A stretch of 64,000 nt of DNA, taken from contig NZ_FSRU01000001.1 of NCBI RefSeq assembly GCF_900142845.1, positions 1,364,001 to 1,428,000 of the forward strand, given 5' to 3'. Positions 54,948 through 62,639 of this stretch are shown here, in pieces. Under the pieces are notes generated by a model, which was not told the origin of the DNA, searched no databases, and saw nothing but the letters and a program-made list of their open reading frames with translations. The position numbers and the translations under genes are program-made. This DNA comes from Paraburkholderia phenazinium. GTDB lineage: Bacteria > Pseudomonadota > Gammaproteobacteria > Burkholderiales > Burkholderiaceae. Positions within the stretch are counted from its first letter, which is position 1, and each line of letters begins with the position of its first letter.

Positions 54948-55003
54948 AAAAAACGCGATGACGCGCATTCCGGCGACCCGGTTAGGTCGGAATGCGAGTC
55001 ATC
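54948..55003 (-). terminator. Riboswitch-controlled intrinsic terminator before the Gdt1-type gene
   Basis: On the minus strand 16-nt arms GATGACTCGCATTCCG (55003-54988) and CGGAATGCGCGTCATC (54972-54957) pair with a single mismatch and are followed by TTTTTT (54953-54948). The 5' arm shares bases with the closing P1 helix of the aptamer, so the two structures exclude each other: aptamer formation should relieve termination. Confidence 0.85.
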
Positions 55004-55111
55004 GGTCTTGCCAGGCATTTCGCTGCGTACGCCATGGCGAGTCTTGCGACTGGCCAAGTATGTTGACGTGCGCCCTCGAACATCGCGTTCGAGGCGGCTA
55101 CTCCCCAATGA
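54999..55111 (-). ncRNA. yybP-ykoY manganese riboswitch (for the Gdt1-type exporter)
   Basis: The minus-strand leader contains the aptamer landmarks in order: GGGGAGTAGCC, then GTCAACATA, then GGCAAGACC. A closing P1 helix is TCATTGG (55111-55105) with CCGATGA (55005-54999), one G-U pair. These are the two conserved loop segments that dock to bind Mn2+ in this class. It is followed at once by a terminator that overlaps P1. Expected logic: Mn2+ stabilises P1, terminator fails, exporter is made. Confidence 0.9.
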
Positions 55112-55120
55112 GCAGGCGCG

Positions 55121-55150
55121 ATTCTATCGCGCGGCCCATTACAAATGCAA
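55121..55150 (-). promoter_or_regulatory. Promoter of the Gdt1-type gene leader
   Basis: On the minus strand TTGCAT (55150-55145), 18-nt spacer, TAGAAT (55126-55121). The expected transcript start is near 55114, right at the aptamer's 5' end. Confidence 0.6.
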
Positions 55151-55204
55151 CCTTCCCGTCTAACCGCTTCCTGCGAAGCCGGGCGCCTTGACGAGCGGAC
55201 GGCA

Positions 55205-55233
55205 TTACATAGGCCTTTCAGTCATGGTATGCT
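55205..55233 (+). promoter_or_regulatory. Promoter of the mntP leader
   Basis: TTACAT (55205-55210), 17-nt spacer, TATGCT (55228-55233). The expected start near 55240 coincides with the 5' end of the aptamer. Confidence 0.6.
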
Positions 55234-55240
55234 CGCCCCT

Positions 55241-55344
55241 GTCTTTGGGGAGTAGCCGGCTTCTACCCAGAAGCGCCTGCATCAACATTCTCGGTCGCGC
55301 AGACCGTGGTGCAGGTAGCCGTTTCGGTTGGCAAGACCATCGAC
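55241..55344 (+). ncRNA. yybP-ykoY manganese riboswitch (for mntP)
   Basis: The plus-strand leader shows GGGGAGTAGCC (from 55247), ATCAACATT (55281-55289) and GGCAAGACC (55330-55338), the same landmarks as the facing copy. The closing helix pairs GTC..TGG (55241-55248) with CCA..GAC (55337-55344), with a small internal loop. A hairpin that shares its 3' strand follows. The gene served is mntP, the standard target of this class in proteobacteria. Confidence 0.9.
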
Positions 55345-55386
55345 ACACCACGCGACCGGTCGGGCGCGGCGGTGTGTCGTGGTTTT
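55341..55386 (+). terminator. Riboswitch-controlled terminator before mntP
   Basis: CGACACACC (55341-55349) and GGTGTGTCG (55371-55379) pair perfectly, with further pairing inside, followed by TGGTTTT. The first four bases of the 5' arm are also the end of the aptamer's P1 helix, so the structures compete. The U-tract is shorter than in the facing copy. Confidence 0.7.
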
Positions 55387-55412
55387 CAGCCCGACCTCGA
55401 GCGCCTACTCTG

Positions 55413-55982
55413 ATGAATCCTGTCGCAACGCTATTCCTGGCTTTTGCCATGTCCACCGACGCCTTTGCAGCCGCTATCGGCAAAGGCGCCACGCTCCATC
55501 GCCCGCATTGGAGCGAAGCCATCAGGACGGGGCTGATCTTCGGCGCGATCGAAGCGCTGACCCCTTTGGCCGGATGGTTCCTCGGCAAGGCCGCCGCCCA
55601 ATACGTCTCCGCATGGGATCACTGGATCGCGTTTGCGCTGCTGTTGGTCCTCGGCGCCCGCATGGTCTTCAACAGCTTTGCCGCTAAAGAAGTCGAGGAG
55701 AGCAGGCCGGCGACCCATTCGTTCTGGTTGCTCGCCTTGACCGGCTTCGCCACGAGTATCGATGCGATGGCGGTTGGCGCGGGCCTCGCCTTTGTCGACG
55801 TCAACATCTATTCGACGGCTGCCGCGATCGGTCTCGCCACTATGGCGATGGTCACTCTCGGCGTCATGCTCGGCCGTGTCATCGGCCACGTCGCGGGCCG
55901 GCGTGCCGAGATGGCGGGCGGCGTCGTGCTGATCGGCATCGGCAGCACCATCCTTGTGGAACATCTGCAGCTATTCGGCTAA
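55413..55982 (+). CDS. mntP: Manganese efflux pump MntP
   Basis: A 189-residue membrane protein, same size as E. coli MntP (188). Two repeats with the conserved acidic sites: [15 protein letters not shown] near residue 12 and [14 protein letters not shown] near residue 115. Six helices. It exports Mn2+ when the metal is in excess. The leader is a Mn riboswitch, which confirms the assignment. The ATG has no clear Shine-Dalgarno, only GAGCG about 11 nt upstream. Confidence 0.96.
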   Translation: MNPVATLFLAFAMSTDAFAAAIGKGATLHRPHWSEAIRTGLIFGAIEALTPLAGWFLGKAAAQYVSAWDHWIAFALLLVLGARMVFNSFAAKEVEESRPATHSFWLLALTGFATSIDAMAVGAGLAFVDVNIYSTAAAIGLATMAMVTLGVMLGRVIGHVAGRRAEMAGGVVLIGIGSTILVEHLQLFG

Positions 55983-56008
55983 CGCCGACCGCGCATTGAC
56001 GCTCTCCG

Positions 56009-56362
56009 TCACGCCGCCTGACGCGTCGTGCGAAGGAGCATGACAGCCGACGCGAGCGTCAGCACGGCGAGCGTGACCGGCCCGATCGTCTTCATGACGT
56101 CATGTGAAGACCATCCGACCAATGCATCGCAGAACTGAATGGATCCCAGCAGCAGCGCAAGAACGGTGACACCGGGACGAGAGCGCGCCGCAAGCGCAAT
56201 GAGCGCGGCAATCGCAAGCGGTACGGTGCGGGCGACGCCATACAGCGCCGCAACATCAACCGCCGGCTGACCGATGACCATGGCCAGCGAGAACGCAACG
56301 CTCACCAGCGCGTTGAGACAGGCGATGACCGCACAGACATAGAACGCGAATTTTGTACTCAT
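56009..56362 (-). CDS. Hypothetical membrane protein
   Basis: A 117-residue protein of four hydrophobic helices covering almost the whole chain (for example VCAVIACLNALVSVAFSLAM and LAIAALIALAA). No specific family recognised. It diverges from a MarR-type regulator, and the 13-bp palindrome GAGAA-TGG-TTCTC lies directly before its ATG, so it is probably repressed by that regulator. No Shine-Dalgarno is evident. Confidence 0.7.
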   Translation of the reverse strand: MSTKFAFYVCAVIACLNALVSVAFSLAMVIGQPAVDVAALYGVARTVPLAIAALIALAARSRPGVTVLALLLGSIQFCDALVGWSSHDVMKTIGPVTLAVLTLASAVMLLRTTRQAA

Positions 56363-56363
56363 G

Positions 56364-56376
56364 GAGAATGGTTCTC
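56364..56376. promoter_or_regulatory. Palindrome between the membrane protein and marR genes
   Basis: GAGAATGGTTCTC: perfect 5-bp arms around TGG, starting one base upstream of the membrane-protein ATG and 35 nt before the MarR start. Candidate operator. Confidence 0.45.
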
Positions 56377-56410
56377 TATGTGAATGATTTGCGTAATGTA
56401 GTATGCGCGG

Positions 56411-56848
56411 ATGAAACCGTCAAGCCATCTGACCGACACGTCGGGCTACATGTTGAGCAAGCTCGGCCAGGCAACGATCGAGCAGTTCGCTCAACGTCTG
56501 CGTCCGCTCGGGATTCGTCCGAAGCATTGCGGCTTGCTGGCGGCGATCCGTCATATGCCCATGACGTCTCAACTGGCGCTCGGACAGGCCTTGAATGTGG
56601 TGCCGAGTGCGATCGTCACGATGATCGACGATCTGGAAGCGCTGGGTGCAATCAAGCGGGTTGCGGATGAAGCGGACCGGCGTCGATACGCAATCGAACT
56701 GACCGAAAAAGGCGCGGCGATGCTGCAGCAGGCAACAGCCATTGCGCAACAGGTCGATGAGTCAATCCTCGCTCCCCTTGGGAAAAGTGAGCGGGATACG
56801 TTGCGTCAACTCCTGAAGAAATTGAGCACGGGTTTGTCGCAAGCGTGA
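56411..56848 (+). CDS. MarR-family regulator
   Basis: A 145-residue dimeric winged-helix regulator: RPLGIRPKHCGLLAAI, TSQLALGQALNVVPSAIVTMIDDLEALG and the wing RVADEADRRRYAIELTEKG. It resembles phenolic-responsive MarR proteins. It diverges from a small membrane protein that it may control. Confidence 0.9.
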   Translation: MKPSSHLTDTSGYMLSKLGQATIEQFAQRLRPLGIRPKHCGLLAAIRHMPMTSQLALGQALNVVPSAIVTMIDDLEALGAIKRVADEADRRRYAIELTEKGAAMLQQATAIAQQVDESILAPLGKSERDTLRQLLKKLSTGLSQA

Positions 56849-56950
56849 GAGGGGTGTGCGCTCGCTATTTGAATTCGCCGCACCTGGAGGATGACGCCAT
56901 TCCGCCTGCCTGGTGATGAGCGCGGCAATACGGATTGGCGCCAGCCATAA

Positions 56951-57772
56951 TCAATTCACCTGCAGAGTGCCGCCGTTGCCGAGGCCGCCCTTCACGTTTT
57001 GCGCTTTATATTGCTTCACCGACACAACGAGATTATTCAGCGAGTCGGTAAACGCCGCGACGACGACCTTGCCCTGCGCCGTATTCGCATACGCACCGCC
57101 TGCACCGCCGCCCGCACCGCCAAAGCCACCCGCGACGACGCCGGCGAGCATGCCATAGTCGACGTTCTTGGCCGAGCCTTCTGCGGCAGCCAACTGGACG
57201 CTCGAACGGTTGTCGACCAGCGTGAGCAGGGTGGATGCTTCCTGCGTCTTCATGGTGCCGGCAACCCCCGCGAGCGCTCCGCCGACCACCGGCACAAAGG
57301 CCAGAAGCCCCGCTGCGCCGCCACCCGCGTTGTTGTTGCTGAAGGTGATGCTGGGGCTGATGGTGTAGTCGGCAGCGACCATCTGGCCTTTATGCATCTT
57401 CGACGTCTTGCGCAGTTCGCCGGATTCGTTCAGTGCGCGCTCGTCCATGGCGGCAGCGAGGCCGCGGCCACGATCGACCACTACGAAGCAGTTCGACTGC
57501 TGCACCAGCAGTTTTAGAACCGGCACTGTGCTGCCAAGCTGATATTGGCCGGTCAACATGCCATACCAGGGTGCAGTGGTGTCCTCGACAATCGAAACCG
57601 TCCCGAGCGGCGCCGTGCAGTGCTGCAAGCCGACGTTGGCGTTCTGGGATGTCCCGCCGGCCGCCGAACCGGTTGCGGTGGTTTTTGCCGACGTAGCGCC
57701 CATCTGCATATCCGAGCAGGCAGTCAGCATCAGCAGCGACAAGGCTGCAGCCCCTGTTAATTTAATGTTCAC
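56951..57772 (-). CDS. CsgG/HfaB-like lipoprotein
   Basis: A 273-residue lipoprotein: GTG start at 57772 (GAGG 4-5 nt upstream), signal ending LMLTAC with lipidation Cys19, then a CsgG-like domain: LGTVSIVEDT, VPVLKLLVQQSNCFVVVDRGRGL, MVAADYTISPSITFSN. CsgG is the curli secretion pore, HfaB the holdfast anchor. A Gly/Ala-rich stretch near residue 220 (GGFGGAGGGAGGAY) is unusual. No curli or holdfast genes are near, so it more likely acts alone. Confidence 0.78.
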   Translation of the reverse strand: MNIKLTGAAALSLLMLTACSDMQMGATSAKTTATGSAAGGTSQNANVGLQHCTAPLGTVSIVEDTTAPWYGMLTGQYQLGSTVPVLKLLVQQSNCFVVVDRGRGLAAAMDERALNESGELRKTSKMHKGQMVAADYTISPSITFSNNNAGGGAAGLLAFVPVVGGALAGVAGTMKTQEASTLLTLVDNRSSVQLAAAEGSAKNVDYGMLAGVVAGGFGGAGGGAGGAYANTAQGKVVVAAFTDSLNNLVVSVKQYKAQNVKGGLGNGGTLQVN

Positions 57773-58223
57773 GTTTCCTCTCGCGTTTGAAGTTGTTACG
57801 TTTTTTGCCCAGCTAGCGCTGGGCAGTCAGGTCTGGACCTTCTGCATTAACGCAATGGGAATAACGGCAATGGGGTGCGAAAACTTAATAGAATCAGCTT
57901 GGGTTTTTTATTTTATGCTGAATGGATAAAATCGCGATGGATAGTCCATCCGAAATATCGATCTATTGGCTCGCGTGAAAGCGGAGCGGTTTAATCGTCA
58001 ATTCGATTCAGTAAAGCGGATTTGGTTTGCGGCAAACGTTTTCGCGGTTAAACACCGGAAGGTTTTATCGTCGCTTGGGGGTATCGGGCGTCCTGGATTT
58101 TGATTGCGGACGCAACCAGTTCGGGGTCGTTCGGAGCGGTGCTGCCAAGGTGAGGCGTCGAGAACCGGCCAACCTGCGTCCGCGATGGTTCGGGCGCAGG
58201 TTGGGGTGTAGAGGTGGGGTTCG
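57773..58223. other. AT-rich intergenic region upstream of the CsgG-like gene
   Basis: About 450 bp, low GC for this genome particularly 57,880-58,030, no credible gene, no RNA recognised. It probably carries the promoter of the CsgG-like gene and the 3' end of the MBL hydrolase transcript. Confidence 0.5.
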
Positions 58224-59318
58224 TTACGTCGGAAGCGAATTCAGGCTGTAGTTGCCCGCCGTGGCGGTGTTGCGCCACCACCGTTCGCCGCGATGGGGCG
58301 CGGCCAGATCCAGCCGCTCGCCCATTCGCGGCGTGGCGAGCGGAATGCCGCGCGCCGTGGTGAGGCCCGTCACGCGCTCGAACGGTTCCTGCCAGCGATG
58401 CATCGCCAGATCGAAGGTGCCGTTGTGCACCGGCATGAGCCAGTGGCCGCGCAGATCGACGTGTGCCTGCACGGTGTCTTCCGGTTGCATATGGACGTAC
58501 GGCCATTGTGCGTCGTAGGCGCCGGTTTCGAGGAAGGTCACGTCGAACGGACCAAACCGCTCGCCGATCGCCTTGAAGCCGTCGAAGTAGCCCGTGTCGC
58601 CGCTGAAGAACACCCGCAGATCGTCGTCGACGATCACCCACGAGGCCCATAAGGTGCTGTTGCCGTCGAACAGGCTGCGGCCGGAGAAATGCTGAGCCGG
58701 CGTGGCCGTGAATGCCAGACCGTCGATCTCCGTACCCTGCCACCAGTCGAACTGGCGCACCTTCGAAGCGTCGATACCCCACTCGATCAGCCGGTCGCCG
58801 ACACCCAGCGGCGTCAGAAACACACCTGTCTTGCCGGCGAGCGCCAGCACCGTCTCGCGGTCCAGGTGGTCATAGTGGTCGTGCGACAGAATCACGCCGG
58901 CGAGCGGCGGCAAATCGGCAAGCGCGATGGGCGGCGCATGAAAGCGTTTGGGGCCGAAGCGCCGGAATGGCGACGCGCGTTCGGCGAACACCGGATCGGT
59001 GAGCCAGAACCGACCACGCAGCTTGAGCAGCAGGGTCGAGTGTCCGAGGCGAAACAGGCTGCGGTCGGGTGCGGCGTCGAGCTGGGCGCGCGTCAGCGGA
59101 TCGACGGGCAGCGGGCTTGCCGGCGCCGTGCCGTCCGGCTTTTTGAACAGCAGATTCCACGCGATGCTCAACGTCTTGCCGAACCCTTCGACAGGACGCG
59201 GTTTGACGTTGCGAAAGCGCTCGCTGTCATGCTGGGCCGACGAGCCAAACGATTCGCGCCCGCGTTGAGCCGCTGTCAGGCCCAACGTGCGGCGCAAGGA
59301 TTCGGTGAACGAGGTCAT
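58224..59318 (-). CDS. MBL-fold metallo-hydrolase (NAPE-PLD/UlaG-like)
   Basis: A 364-residue metallo-beta-lactamase-fold enzyme. The metal motif is LSHDHYDHLD (HxHxDH), preceded by RLGHSTLLLKLRGRFWLTDPVF and followed by TPAQHFSGRS and FSGDTGYFDGF, the NAPE-PLD-like branch. Such enzymes hydrolyse phosphodiesters or lactones. The ATG at 59318 was chosen; the frame continues seven codons upstream into the promoter. It diverges from a TetR regulator whose repeats lie in the gap. Confidence 0.88.
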   Translation of the reverse strand: MTSFTESLRRTLGLTAAQRGRESFGSSAQHDSERFRNVKPRPVEGFGKTLSIAWNLLFKKPDGTAPASPLPVDPLTRAQLDAAPDRSLFRLGHSTLLLKLRGRFWLTDPVFAERASPFRRFGPKRFHAPPIALADLPPLAGVILSHDHYDHLDRETVLALAGKTGVFLTPLGVGDRLIEWGIDASKVRQFDWWQGTEIDGLAFTATPAQHFSGRSLFDGNSTLWASWVIVDDDLRVFFSGDTGYFDGFKAIGERFGPFDVTFLETGAYDAQWPYVHMQPEDTVQAHVDLRGHWLMPVHNGTFDLAMHRWQEPFERVTGLTTARGIPLATPRMGERLDLAAPHRGERWWRNTATAGNYSLNSLPT

Positions 59319-59339
59319 GTAGAGCGTTCCAGGACACAA

Positions 59340-59391
59340 AGTAGACTGTTCAGTGTAGTTTATCCTGGAAAAAAGTAAACTGCATGGTGTA
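59340..59391. promoter_or_regulatory. Direct repeats in the MBL-tetR divergent promoter
   Basis: AGTAGACTGTTCAGTGTA (59340-59357) and AGTAAACTGCATGGTGTA (59374-59391) agree at 13 of 18 positions and are 34 nt apart, about three helical turns. AGTTTA and TAAACT between and within them also form an inverted pair. Likely TetR sites. Confidence 0.55.
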
Positions 59392-59402
59392 AAATTTTAG
59401 CT

Positions 59403-60017
59403 ATGGATGCCATTGATACCCGTCTCCGTCTAACCGACCGCAAGCGCGCCGCCATCATCGGCGCCGCGATTGAAGAATTTCTCGCGGCCGGTTTCGACGC
59501 CACCAGCATGGACCGCGTCGCAGCCCGCGCGAGTGTCTCCAAGCGGACGGTCTACAACCACTTTCCGAGCAAGGAAGCGCTGTTCGCGGCGATTCTGCGG
59601 CAGTTGTGGGACTCGAGTGACGCGGGGCAGGTCTTTGCTTATTCCTCGTCGCAACCGTTGCGCGACCAGTTGCTCGAGCTGTTGCGCAAAAAGCTGAGTC
59701 TTCTGAACGACGAAGCCTTCCTCTCGCTCGCACGCGTGGCGATCGCGGCGGGCATTCATTCGCCGGAGCGCGCGCGCGACATGGTGGCGCGCATGGGCGA
59801 GCGCGAAGAAGACCTGACCGTGTGGATTCGTGCCGCCGCTGCCGACGGCCGCCTCAAGACCGAGGACCCGGTGTTCGCCTCGCTGCAATTGCAAGGCCTC
59901 GTGAAAGGCTTCGCGTTCTGGCCGCAGGTGACGATGGGCCAGCCGTCGCTTAGCAAGGCCGAGCAAAAGCACATCGCCGAATCCGCCGCCGATATGTTTC
60001 TGGCGCGCTACGCCTGA
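59403..60017 (+). CDS. TetR/AcrR-family regulator
   Basis: A 204-residue regulator: helix-turn-helix segment SMDRVAARASVSKRTVYNHFPSKEALF in shorter pieces at residues about 36-62, then an AefR-like C-terminal domain (LSLARVAIAAGIHSPE). It starts 12 nt after the second repeat and diverges from the MBL hydrolase, its probable target. It converges on the aldehyde dehydrogenase gene. Confidence 0.9.
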   Translation: MDAIDTRLRLTDRKRAAIIGAAIEEFLAAGFDATSMDRVAARASVSKRTVYNHFPSKEALFAAILRQLWDSSDAGQVFAYSSSQPLRDQLLELLRKKLSLLNDEAFLSLARVAIAAGIHSPERARDMVARMGEREEDLTVWIRAAAADGRLKTEDPVFASLQLQGLVKGFAFWPQVTMGQPSLSKAEQKHIAESAADMFLARYA

Positions 60018-60040
60018 CTGGCGCCGTCACCATGACGCCG

Positions 60041-61462
60041 TCACGAGGCGGCAAGCACCGACTTCGGTTCAAGAAACGCCTCCAGACCGAACGTGCCGTA
60101 CTCGCGACCGATCCCCGATTGCTTGAAACCGCCAAACGGTGCGGCCGGCTCGTGCGCGAGCGTGTTGACGAGTACGCGGCCGGCGTCGATCCGCGCCGCG
60201 ACTTCGCGCGCCCGCTGCGCATCCGCTGAAAATACGTAGGCCTGCAAACCATATTGCGTGTCGTTGGCAATCGCGATGGCTTCCTCTGTATCGCGGTAGG
60301 TGAGAATCGACAGCACGGGGCCGAAGATTTCTTCGCGGGCAATCGTCATGTCGTTCGTCACGTCGCTGAAGACAGTCGGGCGGACGAACCAGCCAGCCTC
60401 GACGCCATCCGGCCGGCCAGGGCCACCTGCGATCAGCCGCGCGCCTTCGTCCGTGCCGATGCCGATGTAGCGTTGCACGCGCTCCCACTGCTTCTGGCTA
60501 ACCATGGGACCTACGGTTGTTTGCGGATCGCGCGGATCGCCGGCCTGCGTGCGGGCCACTTCCTCCTGCACGCGTGCTTCGAACTCCGCCAGCCGGTGTT
60601 GCGGTACGAGGATGCGCGTGCCCGCGATGCAGGCCTGGCCGCTGTTCATGAAACCGGCCTGAATCGCCAGCGGCACTGCCTGGTCGAAGTTCGCATCGTC
60701 GAGCACGATCACGGGCGACTTGCCGCCCAGTTCGAGCGTGACGCGCTTCAAGGTCTCGGCGCCGGCGCGCAGGATCGCCTTGCCGACCGCCGTGGAGCCC
60801 GTGAAGGAGAGCTTCGCGACATCGGGGTGCGTGCTGATCTGGGCGCCGACAGTCTCGCCCCGTCCCGTGACGATATTGAACACCCCTGCCGGCAAGCCCG
60901 CTGCATGCAGCGCTTCGGTGACGACGCGGGTCTGGATGGCGCTCATCTCGCTCGGCTTGATGACGGCCGTGCAGCCCGCGGCCAACGCGGCGGCCAGCTT
61001 GCCGCAGATGAAGCCCGCGTCGCTATTCCATGGGGTAATCAGTCCGGCGACACCGAGCGGTTGCATGACCACGTCAGCGGTGCCCGCACGGCGCGTGAAG
61101 GCGTAATCCTCCAATACTTTCGCCGCTTCGAGCAGCACGTTGCTCGCGTGTTGCGCCATCCACCGGCCGCGCGACACCGGCGCGCCATATTCCTCGGTGA
61201 TGGCCTCGTAAAGCTCGTCTTCTTTCGCAACGACGGCTTCGTGCATCCGCTTCAGCATGTCGATGCGCTCGCGCTTGCTGGTGTGCGAAAACGCGGAAAA
61301 GGCCCGCTTCGCGGCAGCGATCGCGTCGCATGCGTCTTGCGCATCGGCGAGGCGCACGCGGCCGATCACCTGTTCGGTGGCGGGATTGAAGAGGTCGAAG
61401 AGTTCGTCGCCGTGAGGCGTGACGAACGCGCCGTCGATATAAATCTTGTCGATCATCTGCAT
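60041..61462 (-). CDS. Aldehyde dehydrogenase family protein
   Basis: A 473-residue NAD(P)-dependent aldehyde dehydrogenase. Catalytic Cys in NSGQACIAGTR (residue about 280), catalytic Glu in TLELGGKSPV, Asn in ITPWNSD, and the cofactor loop FTGSTAVGKAI. The C-terminal FGGFKQSGIGREYG is intact. Start at 61462 (MQMIDKIYI); two codons later is also possible. It diverges from a LysR gene about 100 bp away. Substrate unknown. Confidence 0.92.
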   Translation of the reverse strand: MQMIDKIYIDGAFVTPHGDELFDLFNPATEQVIGRVRLADAQDACDAIAAAKRAFSAFSHTSKRERIDMLKRMHEAVVAKEDELYEAITEEYGAPVSRGRWMAQHASNVLLEAAKVLEDYAFTRRAGTADVVMQPLGVAGLITPWNSDAGFICGKLAAALAAGCTAVIKPSEMSAIQTRVVTEALHAAGLPAGVFNIVTGRGETVGAQISTHPDVAKLSFTGSTAVGKAILRAGAETLKRVTLELGGKSPVIVLDDANFDQAVPLAIQAGFMNSGQACIAGTRILVPQHRLAEFEARVQEEVARTQAGDPRDPQTTVGPMVSQKQWERVQRYIGIGTDEGARLIAGGPGRPDGVEAGWFVRPTVFSDVTNDMTIAREEIFGPVLSILTYRDTEEAIAIANDTQYGLQAYVFSADAQRAREVAARIDAGRVLVNTLAHEPAAPFGGFKQSGIGREYGTFGLEAFLEPKSVLAAS

Positions 61463-61563
61463 GGTGGCTACCCGGAAGCGGTTCTGGAACACACACGATA
61501 GATCGGCACGATTGCGTTGACTAGCCGTACAATCTGGCATGAAACATTGAGCGATTTGGGATA

Positions 61564-62508
61564 ATGAACACTTCAGGCCTGAGCGAACTGGAAGCGGTAC
61601 TGGCCGTCGCGCGTCAGCGCAGCTTTCGCGCGGCGGCAACCGAACTCGGCGTTTCGACGTCTGCGCTCAGTCACGCGGTGGCGGCGCTCGAGTCGCGCAT
61701 CGGCGTGCGGCTTTTCAATCGCACGACCCGCAGTGTGTCCTTGTCGGAGGCGGGCGCGCAATTCGTCGACAGCGTGGCGCCGGCGCTTTCCACCATCCGT
61801 CTCGCGCTCGAACAGGCGGGCAGCTTTCGCGACACGGTGTCGGGCACGTTGCGCATCAACACGTCGGCGGGCGCCGCGAGGCAGGTGATGCCGCTCTTTA
61901 TCGCATTCCTGCAGCGCTATCCGGAACTGAAGCTCGATATCGTCACCGAGGGCCGCCTGATCGACATCGTCGTCGAGGGCTTCGATGCCGGCATCCGTCT
62001 CGCGGAAACGGTGCCGCGCGACATGATCGCGGTGCCGTTCGGCGAGCCGCAGCGCTTCGCCGTCGTGGCCAGTCCAGGCTACTTTGCGCAGCACATGCCG
62101 CCGCGCACGCCGGCCGATTTGCACGCGCATCGCTGCATCCGTGCGCGGATGCCGAGCGGCGCGATCTATCAGTGGGAGTTCGCGCGCCACGGCGAAGCGC
62201 TGCGTATCGACGTGCAAGGCGCGCTGACGCTCGACGAGCCGGGTTTGATGCTGCAAGCCGCGCGGGCCGGTCTTGGCGTGACCTATCTGACCGAGTGGAA
62301 CGTCGCCGCGGATCTGCAGGCCGGCACGCTGGTGCGAGTCCTGGAAGACTGGACGCTGCCACTCGACGGTCTCTGTCTCTACTATCCGGGTCGCCGTCAT
62401 GTGCCGGCCAGCTTGCGCGCGCTGATCGAGATGATTCGCGAGCATGCCGAAGCGCAGCGCACGCGACCCTCCTCGAAGGGCAGGGCGCGCCGCCCCCGGC
62501 GTTCGTGA
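61564..62508 (+). CDS. LysR-family regulator
   Basis: A 314-residue regulator: helix-turn-helix SFRAAATELGVSTSALSHAV, then an effector domain with LRINTSAGAARQVM and DAGIRLAETVPRDMIAVPFG, the same branch as the LysR at 29399. The tail is Arg-rich. It likely controls the divergent aldehyde dehydrogenase gene. Confidence 0.9.
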   Translation: MNTSGLSELEAVLAVARQRSFRAAATELGVSTSALSHAVAALESRIGVRLFNRTTRSVSLSEAGAQFVDSVAPALSTIRLALEQAGSFRDTVSGTLRINTSAGAARQVMPLFIAFLQRYPELKLDIVTEGRLIDIVVEGFDAGIRLAETVPRDMIAVPFGEPQRFAVVASPGYFAQHMPPRTPADLHAHRCIRARMPSGAIYQWEFARHGEALRIDVQGALTLDEPGLMLQAARAGLGVTYLTEWNVAADLQAGTLVRVLEDWTLPLDGLCLYYPGRRHVPASLRALIEMIREHAEAQRTRPSSKGRARRPRRS

Positions 62509-62639
62509 GACATCGGCGGTCAGTTCAGGCTGGGTAGCATGCCCGGCGTACGTGGCAGGCATGCTGCGTGGCCAGCACTGCCGGCGGCGCCGTCGGCACG
62601 TCAATCAACCTGTTATTTGACGTTTACGTAATAATTGCG

